A stretch of 59,012 nt of DNA. Source: Deinococcus malanensis. Lineage in GTDB: Bacteria; Deinococcota; Deinococci; Deinococcales; Deinococcaceae. Below are positions 41,200 to 49,423 of the stretch, piece after piece; position 1 is the stretch's first letter; the number at the start of each line of letters is the position of its first letter. Below the pieces are notes generated by a model. That model was not told the DNA's origin. It saw only the letters and a program-made list of their open reading frames with translations, and ran no database searches. The DNA lies in contig NZ_BMPP01000019.1 of NCBI RefSeq assembly GCF_014647655.1, positions 9,143 to 68,154 on the forward strand. The letters run 5' to 3'. Made by a program: the position numbers and the translations under genes.

Positions 41200-41448
41200 A
41201 TGTTTTTGATTTACGCCGTCGGTCTCGTCCGGACTGGATTCGGCATCGACCTGCCCTGGTTGCGCATGACGCGCGCCGGGTCGCTTCTTCAGCTCAGCCT
41301 GGCCATCGGCGCCCTCGCCGTGATGGCGCAGGAACCGCCGAAAGCCGTGAGAAGCACCGCCCTGCTGCTGTTATTCACCCTGTGGACCTGGACTGGCTAC
41401 TGGGGTGTGCGCCGCCCGCTGAGAAAGCGGGGCCTCCTTTTTCAGTGA
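41200..41448 (+). CDS. Small membrane protein
   Basis: An 82-residue frame with two or three hydrophobic segments ([42 protein letters not shown]) and a basic C-terminus. It is divergent from merR. The ribosome site is poor, and no family is recognised. Confidence 0.4.
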   Translation: MFLIYAVGLVRTGFGIDLPWLRMTRAGSLLQLSLAIGALAVMAQEPPKAVRSTALLLLFTLWTWTGYWGVRRPLRKRGLLFQ

Positions 41449-41615
41449 TGCAGCAGTGGGCCGGAGGTCGCCGGAGCACCTTTCGCGCCCGGGTGATGGT
41501 CCGGTTGTGGTGATGACCGGCACCACGCTCCAAATGAGAGTTCGTTGCACCTGCTTATCGTGTCAGCGCTCTGTTCGGTTTCAGTAAAGGCGGCGCTCGG
41601 CTGGAGGTGAAGTGA

Positions 41616-41639
41616 GCATGCCCAGAAAAGCGGGCATGC
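41616..41639 (-). terminator. Stem-loop after the OLD-family gene
   Basis: GCATGCCC (41616-41623) and GGGCATGC (41632-41639) pair perfectly over an 8-base loop, 48 bp past the stop of the nuclease gene. Confidence 0.5.
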
Positions 41640-41686
41640 GGACCTTCGGCGTCCAGCGTAAATGAGATCAGTCAGAGCATTGGAGA

Positions 41687-43456
41687 TCAACCCAAACGTT
41701 CTTGGCCGCCCTGGAAAGCCTCCCCGATGCGCCTGAGCAGGGATTCGAACGATTCGGTCGAACGTCTGAGGTCCTCCGGGCGTGCAAGGGCAGCGATTGG
41801 CCGCGCCAGACTCCCATGCTTGCCCTGGCGGCCTTGACGACGCAACCAGCCGTCCAGCTGTGGAGTCAGCCGCTCAGCCTCCGGCACCTCTATCGTGCCA
41901 AAAGGCACCCCCAGCGCCCGCTCAGCCAGGCGGAGAAACTCCTCCCGCTGAAAAGTGTCCTCAATGTCCGCCTGCCGCTCGCCTGTCGGGTGAAGAATCA
42001 TTTCGTGCTTTCCACGCGCGGCCAGCACGTCCTCAACTTTCTCTTTCGCTCGCCGTACAGACTGATCATCCGGGTTGCTGTCCATCAGGACGGTCACGTT
42101 GCATGAAAAAGGGCAAAGCTTCACCAGCTTGTCGATGATGCCGATGGTTTCCGCGTCAATCACCCGTACGTCCGCAGGCATGAGCTGGCCCGTGGGGTCA
42201 ACCAGGGTGCGCATCATGGTCAGGTAGGTGTGCTCGCTCTGCCCCTCCACGATCAGCAGGTTTTCGTTCTTGCTGATCACCTCCAGCAGCTCCTGACGTT
42301 TGGCGTACAGCAGAGGCAGCAGTTCGGACAGGGAGTCCTCATCCGTGATGTCCGACGGTGCCACGCAGGTGATGACCTGTCTGCGGCGCCGGGCAATGCG
42401 CAGACTCCCGGGAGGTGCCTGGCTGACCAGGTGATCATTGTGCGTCGTGTACACCACCTGATGCACCTCGGAAAGCCGCAGGAGGGCCTGCCGGATCGTC
42501 TGCACTGCGGAGAGGTGCATATGGCTTCCTGGCTCATCCAGGAGGACCAACATGGGCCGGCCGTCATGTTCCTGCCCGGCCACCAGCAGGATGGCGGTGG
42601 TGAGTACCCACAGCTGCCCTGAGCTGAGTTCATTCATCATCACCGGCTGCCCGCCGACAATGACAGAAATTTCAGGAAAGCTACCCTCCGGCAGGTCGAT
42701 ATGCACCTGCATGTCCACGGCGGGCCACAAGGTGCGTGCCATTTCGGAGATGGTGAGTTCCACGCCGCGCAACTCCGCAGCGGACCTCCTGGAATCCTGT
42801 GCGAGCCGCGCGTCGAGGATGCGCTCCAGGGCTGCGTCAGCAACGTTCCCTACGCGCGCTCCCCTCTCACCGGTGCTGAGCGTCAACCCGTTGGGGATAT
42901 GTACGACGGCGGGCAGGTACCTGTACATCTCATTGAAGGCCACGGCATGGGCAGCGTCATGCTGCGTGCCGTAAGCCAGCCAAAGGTAGTCAACAGGCAA
43001 CGCCATCCCCACGTGGGGACCCGCTGGTGTGCTGCTGGATTCGGTGCGCCGCGTCACGGCTGAGAAGGTATTTGGCTCCCTTGCTGGAGGCGGCACCAAT
43101 TCCACCGATATCAACCCGGTATTCTGAATTTTCAGTCGCGCTCGCCGTGTGTTGGATGGTACGCCTGCCCAGGCCACGTCTGGTTCGCAGGCATACAGGT
43201 CAAGCTCAGCGTTCATGTGCTCCGGAGCTGACCTTCGCGCCGCGTCACCATTGCGCGCAATGCTGATCACCTGCTGGAGTTTGCGGACAGGAACCGGCCA
43301 GGAGCTCAGGGCGTCAATGAGCGAAGTCTTCCCACTGCCGTTGAGTCCCGTGATGATGGTCAGGCCCCGGTTCAGGTCCAACTCGACATCACGCAGGCCC
43401 CTGAAATCAGCAATTCTGACGGACCGTAGATGTACCTTGACCGGCCCGCTGATCAT
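41687..43456 (-). CDS. OLD-family ATPase with TOPRIM nuclease domain
   Basis: A 589-residue protein of the OLD/RecF-like group. Walker A GLNGSGKTS is at 37-45, the ABC signature LSSGQ at 277-281, Walker B MLVLLDEP at 302-309, and an H-loop TTHND near 338. The TOPRIM domain has Glu404 in LIVEGQSEH and the acidic MDSNPDD at 458-464. OLD nucleases cut DNA in phage and mobile-element defence (GajA of Gabija is a relative). No UvrD-like GajB partner lies next door. ATG at 43456 was preferred because homologues begin with this FRGL-type strand. It lies 233 bp after the TnpB-like operon on the same strand. Confidence 0.85.
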   Translation of the reverse strand: MISGPVKVHLRSVRIADFRGLRDVELDLNRGLTIITGLNGSGKTSLIDALSSWPVPVRKLQQVISIARNGDAARRSAPEHMNAELDLYACEPDVAWAGVPSNTRRARLKIQNTGLISVELVPPPAREPNTFSAVTRRTESSSTPAGPHVGMALPVDYLWLAYGTQHDAAHAVAFNEMYRYLPAVVHIPNGLTLSTGERGARVGNVADAALERILDARLAQDSRRSAAELRGVELTISEMARTLWPAVDMQVHIDLPEGSFPEISVIVGGQPVMMNELSSGQLWVLTTAILLVAGQEHDGRPMLVLLDEPGSHMHLSAVQTIRQALLRLSEVHQVVYTTHNDHLVSQAPPGSLRIARRRRQVITCVAPSDITDEDSLSELLPLLYAKRQELLEVISKNENLLIVEGQSEHTYLTMMRTLVDPTGQLMPADVRVIDAETIGIIDKLVKLCPFSCNVTVLMDSNPDDQSVRRAKEKVEDVLAARGKHEMILHPTGERQADIEDTFQREEFLRLAERALGVPFGTIEVPEAERLTPQLDGWLRRQGRQGKHGSLARPIAALARPEDLRRSTESFESLLRRIGEAFQGGQERLG

Positions 43457-43689
43457 CGCAACCCCATCAGCCCGCCAGAGTCCCAGGGACATTCGCTGAA
43501 CGCACGGCAGTCGAAGCAATCTGGGCAGGACAACATGCTCACACTGTATCGGCCAGCCCAGCAGCGTCTCTCCAGTGTCTCCGGCCAAGGCCTCCGTGAT
43601 GGCTGTATCAATGCCCTTGAATTTTCAACCCATGCAACCGCTGCTGGGGTCAGGGGTCTGACTGGTGGGCGGATCGGTGTATCCCGTCT

Positions 43690-44262
43690 TCAGGTGGCCG
43701 AGAACTCGACATCGGCTGCGGCCAGCGTCCGCAGCCGGCGGAACGCCGCGTCGTCTGGCGTCCAGCCAGTGGTCAACAGGTCCAGCGGCGCCGCCCCGTT
43801 CAACTGCCTCCGGGCGCGTGTCCACCAGCGTCGCACCCCAGCCTCGGAGTACCCCCCTGTCAGAAGCTGGCATACCCCGGTGACCGCGGCCAGACGTGCG
43901 GCTGCCTCGCCCGTCGTCGGTGCGCTCGCGGGGAGGCCGGTCAGTTGCTCGATCAACTCATCGCCCAGAAGTGCCCTTGTGGCTGAGTCATGCGGGAGGA
44001 ACGGCTGGAGACGGGTGAGCAGCTCCGCCGCCGCCGCCATGGACAGTTCGGAATGCTCCTGTGGCGCCTGGATGGCTTCCAGCATGGCTTCACCAAGTTG
44101 CTCCAGGTCCAGCGTGAGGGCCGGGGGCGTCACGTACGCCACCAGTACGCCAGCCACGAGTTCCTCCACAGAACACTCCATCGCCTGCGCTCGTACCTTC
44201 AGCTCCTCCAGGAGCCAGCGGTCCACCGGCACCGACAGGGCGCGGGATTCGGGGTCATTCAC
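43690..44262 (-). CDS. Ribbon-helix-helix protein with an antitoxin-like C-terminus
   Basis: A 190-residue protein. The N-terminus SVPVDRWLLEELKVRAQAME with a following helix looks like a ribbon-helix-helix DNA-binding domain. The C-terminal region from about residue 140, GYSEAGVRRWWTRARRQLNG then APLDLLTTGWTPDDAAF, resembles the toxin-binding domain of Xre/MbcA antitoxins, though weakly. No RES toxin lies beside it. It overlaps the previous gene by 8 bases and ends the TnpB-like operon. Confidence 0.65.
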   Translation of the reverse strand: MNDPESRALSVPVDRWLLEELKVRAQAMECSVEELVAGVLVAYVTPPALTLDLEQLGEAMLEAIQAPQEHSELSMAAAAELLTRLQPFLPHDSATRALLGDELIEQLTGLPASAPTTGEAAARLAAVTGVCQLLTGGYSEAGVRRWWTRARRQLNGAAPLDLLTTGWTPDDAAFRRLRTLAAADVEFSAT

Positions 44263-44860
44263 GTCTACCTCCGGTAGCAGGGGTCAGCAGCTCCACGGTC
44301 AGCAGCCACGACCCTTCAGTCTCCTCAACGCAGGCCCAGCCGGTCAGGCCGGCGGCAGCCAGGTCCACAGGACCATCCGCAGGAGTCAGTGTGTCGCTCT
44401 GGATGGCCACCTGAACCTCGGCTGGGAGCTGCTCTACGGGCGCCAGGATCATGCCCTTGACCCCGGCCAACCACGCCCCATCCTGGGAGAGGCCCCGCAG
44501 CAGTCGGTTCCCCCAGAGCATCAGGGGCGAGGAGGGCGGCATGCTGTAATCCATCCCTGCTTCGCGCTCACGCTCGTCCTGAACGGCCGCGGCGATGATG
44601 CCGAGTGGGACCCAGCCGGCTGCCCGAGTGACAGACAGCGCCATCAGCTCCCCTGTGATCGTCCGGTCGTGATGGGGGTCCCCTCCGATGAGCGCCGCCA
44701 GCGACACGTCGAGCCCGGCCCGCCGCGCGAGGGTGTCTTGTTGCCAGCAGGCCAGCCGAACCAACTCAGCAGCAGCATGCAGCTGCCGAAGCGCCTGTAT
44801 TTGTTGTGGCATCAGGTCAATGGCGATGGTTTGGCGTGTGTTTGTTTGTGCGGTTGTCAT
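44255..44860 (-). CDS. Hypothetical protein of the TnpB-PrimPol operon
   Basis: A 201-residue acidic, mostly helical protein beginning MTTAQTNTRQTIAIDLMPQQ. AGGAG precedes the ATG. No family is recognised and no catalytic motif is visible. It lies 49 bp after the PrimPol-like gene and overlaps the next gene, so it belongs to the same operon. Confidence 0.65.
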   Translation of the reverse strand: MTTAQTNTRQTIAIDLMPQQIQALRQLHAAAELVRLACWQQDTLARRAGLDVSLAALIGGDPHHDRTITGELMALSVTRAAGWVPLGIIAAAVQDEREREAGMDYSMPPSSPLMLWGNRLLRGLSQDGAWLAGVKGMILAPVEQLPAEVQVAIQSDTLTPADGPVDLAAAGLTGWACVEETEGSWLLTVELLTPATGGRRE

Positions 44861-44909
44861 GGGTACTCCTGAATCGGGGTGGCCAGGGCCACCCCGCAAA
44901 GACGTGCGG

Positions 44910-45830
44910 TCAGCGGGAGAGCTCCATCGCGCGCTGAAGGGTGGCCTCGGCGTAGGTCAGGCAACAGTCGCCACTGCGCCGGCACGGTTGCGCCCAGCGT
45001 GCGGGCCGGTAGAGCGCCGACCGCTGCCACAGGCGCATCGCCTGCACCGGGTCGCAGGTCGCCCACAGGATCATCCGCAGCAACGCCAGATCAGCGCGGG
45101 ACGCATCGCCGCTGTACGCCCGCAGATCACCCTGGAACAGAGCGATAAATTTCGCGCTGTTGCGCGCCCGTTGAAGTTGAAGCAGCACGGCGTCATCGTC
45201 GATCTGGCCACCGCAGATTCTTTGGGGAGAGGAGACAACGAGTCTCGTGGCCGCCACCTGCCGTCCTTGGAGTTCGCGCAGGCTCTCTTCCCGCAGTTCG
45301 ATTGACGTTGGGGTGCCCGGCCACCGTTCACCCGTGAGGGCGACATACCCAGTGGTGATCAACTCAACCCTTCCGCGGCGGCCGTGCGGTGGCAGCTTTC
45401 CAGCAGCAACGATGTGCAGACCTCGACCACTGTGAGACACCTCTGTCCACGTATCCATTGTCTGAACCAGCTGTTGAGCAGACTCGGTCAGAACGCCATC
45501 GTGTATCACGTCATCCAGGTCAACCACGCATAAGGGCCAACGATCCACCACAGAAATCCGCTCGTCGAGCGCCAGCCCGATGCCGTCAACGCTGCCGGCC
45601 CGCAGGAGGGAAAGGGCGGCGTTGAATGTGAGGTGGTAACGTCCGTCTCGGACATCCACCGGCCAGCAGCCACCCGCGAACCGAACTGGTACTTTTCCGA
45701 GTTTTCCGGACGTGCGTGGTCGCAGTTGAAATGGCACGAAGCGCGGCAGCACTTGTATTTCGTGCGGTAGACCTCGCTCCAGCTGGTACGCCCGTGCCCC
45801 TGGTGACATCAGATCACGCTGGCGCATCAT
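44910..45830 (-). CDS. PrimPol-like (archaeo-eukaryotic primase) protein
   Basis: A 306-residue protein. Motif I is seen as CVVDLDDV (Asp104, Asp106), motif II as SHSGRGLHI (132-140) and motif III as RVELITTG (Glu156). The C-terminal part, with LALLRMILWATCDPVQAMRL and LTYAEATLQRAM, matches the helical domain after the catalytic core in phage and plasmid PrimPols such as the NrS-1 enzyme. No helicase domain is fused. Its ATG overlaps the TGA of the TnpB-like gene (ATGATGA context), so the two are coupled in translation. It could prime plasmid replication or take part in defence. Confidence 0.78.
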   Translation of the reverse strand: MMRQRDLMSPGARAYQLERGLPHEIQVLPRFVPFQLRPRTSGKLGKVPVRFAGGCWPVDVRDGRYHLTFNAALSLLRAGSVDGIGLALDERISVVDRWPLCVVDLDDVIHDGVLTESAQQLVQTMDTWTEVSHSGRGLHIVAAGKLPPHGRRGRVELITTGYVALTGERWPGTPTSIELREESLRELQGRQVAATRLVVSSPQRICGGQIDDDAVLLQLQRARNSAKFIALFQGDLRAYSGDASRADLALLRMILWATCDPVQAMRLWQRSALYRPARWAQPCRRSGDCCLTYAEATLQRAMELSR

Positions 45831-47227
45831 GGCTGCCGGCCCTCCCCTGTCAGGCTGCGCTGCCGGTGCACTGAGGCTGCGTTGATGTCGGCGTGAGCGG
45901 TATACCCACAGTGCGGGCAGCGAAAGCGGGCACCCACCCGAGCACGTCGACCGACCCATGTGCACCGCGAGCAGGTCGAACTGCTGTACTGGCACCGCGT
46001 GTATTGCACAGTCACGCCGTGGAGGGGTGCGAGCGCCACCAGATGATCCAGTGCTGTGCGAAGGCCCACGCGGGCGGCATACTCCCCAAACCACTGCTGC
46101 CGTCGCTGAAATGCGCCCCAGTCGGTGTCCTCGATTACGACGCTCCGGTGTGCCAGCGCCAGGGCATGCAGTTCCGCGTATGCCGGACGCATGCGTTCAA
46201 TCAGGGCCAGCCGGTGCGCGACTCTTGCCCGAGCCTCATCCTGCATACTCACTGGCACCACTCGCGTAGGGAGAAGCTCTGGCTCCTCCCAGGCTCCACC
46301 GGTGGGCCGTCTAATGACCCCACGCAGCGTCCCTGACGCGTACCCAACAACATTCTGGAATCCCGGATCCAGGCCAATCAGGTCGTCGATCGTCCACCGA
46401 GGACTGGCAGGTGCCCTGACCCGGAACCGCCAGACCACCTGCCACGCATGGGATTCACCAGGTCGCTCGACACGCTGAATGACGACGCGTTCCGTGACGG
46501 CTAGATCACTTGCGTGTGGGGCGTCAATCACCACTGGGTCGTCGAGTGAGATGCCTGCGGCCTGATACCGCGCGCGGATCCGCAGAGCCAGCCGTGACGC
46601 CTCGTGATTCCCGCTCTCCAGCCAGGCCTGCTCGGCCCGATGCAGCCGCTGTTGCTCCGAGAGGAGCCTCCGCTGCCGCTGACTCCACAAGGCTCCCCAG
46701 TAGGGGTCCGGCAGCAGCCGGACATCCGCGTGCACCCTCCCTACGCGCGCCACCTCAATCGTGGCACCGTCTACGAGCAGCACCCCCTGATCAACATGCA
46801 GTTCGACAGGGCGGAAGGGGGACCAGGGAGGGGGAAGCTCGGAAACTCGAACCGATTCATTTCCCACATGCGCTCGCCACTCCCGCAGCGTCTGACGCAC
46901 CATCCACGCCAGGGCTGACGCTGGAACAACCTCCAGCCAACCCATCGCATCTCGGACCGACCGGAATGAAACAAGGTACTCATTGGTGGTCGGGACTGAT
47001 ACCCGCACATAGGTGTCATGAGGAGGCAACCTTGGGAGAGGCACAGTGGCCTGCGCTTCGCGGGCTGCCCCGGCGACTTCCAGCAGGGTGATGTTGTGGC
47101 CTGCGGCCAGCAGTTGCAGGTGCGTGTTGACGGTCGCCTGCGCGCGCAACACCACATCCCAAATCCGGTGCATTCCCGGAGCCGGATACAGCGGCACGGC
47201 AAGATCGACAGAAACGACATTGGTCAT
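45827..47227 (-). CDS. TnpB/Cas12-like RuvC nuclease without a transposase
   Basis: A 466-residue protein of the TnpB (IS200/IS605 OrfB) family. RuvC-I is IGLDPGFQNVVGY (Asp287), RuvC-II is SVVIEDTDW (Glu366), and RuvC-III is HADINAA (Asp447). The zinc ribbon has Cys412, Cys419, Cys422, Cys437 and Cys440. All catalytic acids are kept, so an active RNA-guided DNA nuclease is possible. The N-terminal 270 residues diverge from common TnpB. No TnpA gene and no recognisable element ends flank it. AGAGG precedes the ATG at 47227, and its stop overlaps the PrimPol start. It diverges from parAB. Confidence 0.82.
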   Translation of the reverse strand: MTNVVSVDLAVPLYPAPGMHRIWDVVLRAQATVNTHLQLLAAGHNITLLEVAGAAREAQATVPLPRLPPHDTYVRVSVPTTNEYLVSFRSVRDAMGWLEVVPASALAWMVRQTLREWRAHVGNESVRVSELPPPWSPFRPVELHVDQGVLLVDGATIEVARVGRVHADVRLLPDPYWGALWSQRQRRLLSEQQRLHRAEQAWLESGNHEASRLALRIRARYQAAGISLDDPVVIDAPHASDLAVTERVVIQRVERPGESHAWQVVWRFRVRAPASPRWTIDDLIGLDPGFQNVVGYASGTLRGVIRRPTGGAWEEPELLPTRVVPVSMQDEARARVAHRLALIERMRPAYAELHALALAHRSVVIEDTDWGAFQRRQQWFGEYAARVGLRTALDHLVALAPLHGVTVQYTRCQYSSSTCSRCTWVGRRARVGARFRCPHCGYTAHADINAASVHRQRSLTGEGRQP

Positions 47228-47552
47228 GATGGCCTCTTTGAGCAACAGGCCTCCAGCGTCATCGCTGGCCGGCACGGATGCCCTTCTGTCCACGAATCCG
47301 GCCTCGTTCCTGAGGCCCACCATCCGGGACTCCGAACCTAACTGGGCGCCTGGCGCTCCAGCAGCAATGGGCCGGGTCAGCCCACACCACGTGCCTCGGC
47401 CACGGCCCCATCACCGCACCCCTGGCTCAGCACCTGACCCCCCTCCCCGTGCTTACCCTGGCCTGCGCCAGAAGTCGCCTCATAAGCTGACTGGTCGGTC
47501 CGAACAAACAACACGTCCGAAGCGACGCGGTGCGCGTACAGTGGGTGTACCA
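47228..47552. promoter_or_regulatory. Divergent promoter region of the TnpB-like operon and parAB
   Basis: A 325-bp non-coding stretch that must carry both promoters. GTAC-N7-GTAC close to the parA start (about 47536-47550) is a small dyad and could be a ParA or ParB site. No canonical parS was found. Confidence 0.35.
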
Positions 47553-48323
47553 ATGAGGGTTCTCACGTTTTTTAACCATTCGGGCGGCGCGGGCAAAACC
47601 AGCTTGACGCGCGACATCGGCTATGAGTTGTCCACGCGCGGTCTGAGGGTCCTGTTGATCGACCTGGACCCGCAGGCGAACCTCAGCAGCGCATTGGGGG
47701 TCAGCACCACCGACCTGGCGGATACGGTCTACCGCACGGTCATCGAGGATGAGCCCCTGCCCACGCCGGTAGACGCCCACGGGATGGGGATTATTCCCTC
47801 GATGATCGACCTTGCCATGGCCGAAGCGCAGATGCCCGGGGTGGTCGGAGCGGAACTGGCCCTGCGCACCCACCTCCAGCTCCTCAAAAGCCAGCAGGAC
47901 GTGGTGCTGATCGACTCTCCCCCATCGCTGGGCGCCCTCGCGGTGCTGGCCGCCCTGGCTGCTGACCAGCTCATCGTTCCGGTACCCACAAAAGATAAAG
48001 GGATTTTGGGGCTTCGGGGCGTTCAGCGGGCGCTGCGCATGTACCGGCGGTTGCGGCCCGACCTCTCCATCGGCCTGTACATCCCCACTATGTACGACCG
48101 CCGGGCACTGCACGACCGCGAAACCCTCGATACCATCCGGGCCCAGCTCTCCCCTGTCGCGAGTGAGATGTCGCTGCGGGGAGCCGTGTGGAACGATTCC
48201 TGGCGCGCACAAAAACCGGTCCGGTTATTCGACCCCTCCTCCGATGTCGTTACGCAGGTGCAGCGGGTCACCGACGAGCTGATCGCGGCCGTGGGCCTGC
48301 CGGATGGGGTGACCCATGGCTAA
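47553..48323 (+). CDS. parA: ParA-family partition ATPase
   Basis: A 256-residue ATPase that moves plasmid copies apart. The Walker A region reads FFNHSGGAGKTSLTRDIG; the signature Lys of the usual KGGxGKT is replaced by Ser, as in a subgroup of Deinococcus plasmid ParAs. Walker A' VLLIDLDPQANLSSALGV and Walker B VVLIDSPPSLG are standard. No N-terminal DNA-binding domain is present, so it is a type Ib-like size and would rely on ParB for regulation. ATG at 47553 was chosen because the P-loop strand begins there. It overlaps parB by 8 bases. Confidence 0.9.
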   Translation: MRVLTFFNHSGGAGKTSLTRDIGYELSTRGLRVLLIDLDPQANLSSALGVSTTDLADTVYRTVIEDEPLPTPVDAHGMGIIPSMIDLAMAEAQMPGVVGAELALRTHLQLLKSQQDVVLIDSPPSLGALAVLAALAADQLIVPVPTKDKGILGLRGVQRALRMYRRLRPDLSIGLYIPTMYDRRALHDRETLDTIRAQLSPVASEMSLRGAVWNDSWRAQKPVRLFDPSSDVVTQVQRVTDELIAAVGLPDGVTHG

Positions 48324-49329
48324 GCCGCGTCCACCCCAGCGGGCAGGGCTGCTTGAAACCATGCAGGAAGTGAGCCAGGAAGGACAGGCCCACGAGGTCG
48401 TGCAACCACTCCCAGTCGCCAGCCTCAGCCCCAATCCGTTCCAACCCAGACGATCATTCGACGAGGCTGGCCTGCGGGATCTCAGTGCCAGCCTGGCGAC
48501 CGATGGACTGATTCATCCCGTGCTGGTCCGAAGGCACCCCACCAAGCCCGGCCAGTACCAGCTGGTCGATGGCGAGCGACGTTTCCGGGCTCTCCAGCAC
48601 CTCGGCTGGAGTACCATTCCAGCCATTGTCCGGACGGTTACGGATGACCAGCTGGGGTTGCACGCCGCGGTGGCCAACCTCCAGCGTGAAGATCTGAACG
48701 CCATCGACGAAGTTGACGCCACCGTAACCCTCGTGGCCCAGGCCCTCGGTGTCGGCCGTGAGGCCGTGGGCGCGCGCCTCGCGGCCCTGGAACGGACCCC
48801 GGACGACGATCAGGTGAACCACCTCAATGAACTGTTTTCGCGTTTGGGCCGTGGCACCTGGACATCGTTCGGCAAAAACAAGCTCAGAATCCTGTCGTGG
48901 CCACCCGAGGTCCTGGAGGCCATGCGCCACGCCGGCCTGCCGTTTTCGCATGCCTCTGTCATTGTGTCGGCCCGCCAGGAGCCTCAGCGCCGGCATCTGA
49001 TTGACTACTGGCAGGATCACCGGTGCACCGTCACTGAGCTCCGTCAGGAGTTGGGGCGGCAACGTCAGCGGGATCAGACGGTCCAACCACCTGCGCAGGT
49101 CACGGACGCCGATTTTGTCATTCAGGTCGCCCGCAACCTCACTTCGAAGACGGCTCTAACCCAGTTGTCCGAAGAGCGCCGACAACGTCTGCGACAGCTG
49201 ATGGACCAGGTCAGCCAGCTGCTGCATGAATCCCAGAACGAGGGGCAACACCGCAGGGCTGCGAAAAAAAGTAGCCGCACGAAATCACAGGCTGGATCAG
49301 CGAAAACAAGCAAAAAGCAGCGGACCTGA
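48316..49329 (+). CDS. parB: ParB-family centromere-binding protein
   Basis: A 337-residue protein. The ParB/Srx domain shows LSPNPFQPRRSFDEAGLRDLSASL and YQLVDGERRFRALQHLG, including the GERR motif that binds CTP in this family, then AVANLQREDLNAIDEVDA and a helix-turn-helix. A basic, Lys- and Ser-rich tail ends the chain. It would load on a parS site and stimulate ParA. It shares an operon with parA. Confidence 0.92.
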   Translation: MAKPRPPQRAGLLETMQEVSQEGQAHEVVQPLPVASLSPNPFQPRRSFDEAGLRDLSASLATDGLIHPVLVRRHPTKPGQYQLVDGERRFRALQHLGWSTIPAIVRTVTDDQLGLHAAVANLQREDLNAIDEVDATVTLVAQALGVGREAVGARLAALERTPDDDQVNHLNELFSRLGRGTWTSFGKNKLRILSWPPEVLEAMRHAGLPFSHASVIVSARQEPQRRHLIDYWQDHRCTVTELRQELGRQRQRDQTVQPPAQVTDADFVIQVARNLTSKTALTQLSEERRQRLRQLMDQVSQLLHESQNEGQHRRAAKKSSRTKSQAGSAKTSKKQRT

Positions 49330-49333
49330 AGCT

Positions 49334-49385
49334 GCCCTTTTCGTAAAGGGCAAGCGGCGCCAGGATCATTCCGGTGCCGCTTGCC
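49334..49385. terminator. Overlapping hairpins between convergent genes
   Basis: GCCCTTT/AAAGGGC (49334-49351) forms a short hairpin. It overlaps the left arm of a 13-bp stem, 49349-49361 with 49373-49385, which has one mismatch. The two cannot form together. They lie between the parB stop and the convergent gene at 49424 and probably end both transcripts. Confidence 0.6.
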
Positions 49386-49423
49386 TTATGTTGACCACCA
49401 GACTCAACTGGCGTGCGCCCCGC

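Noticed and set aside
45827..47227. Ordinary IS605-family insertion sequence
   Set aside because: No TnpA gene, no recognisable ends, and the gene is coupled by overlap to the PrimPol gene. Kept as a TnpB-like gene, not as a mobile element.
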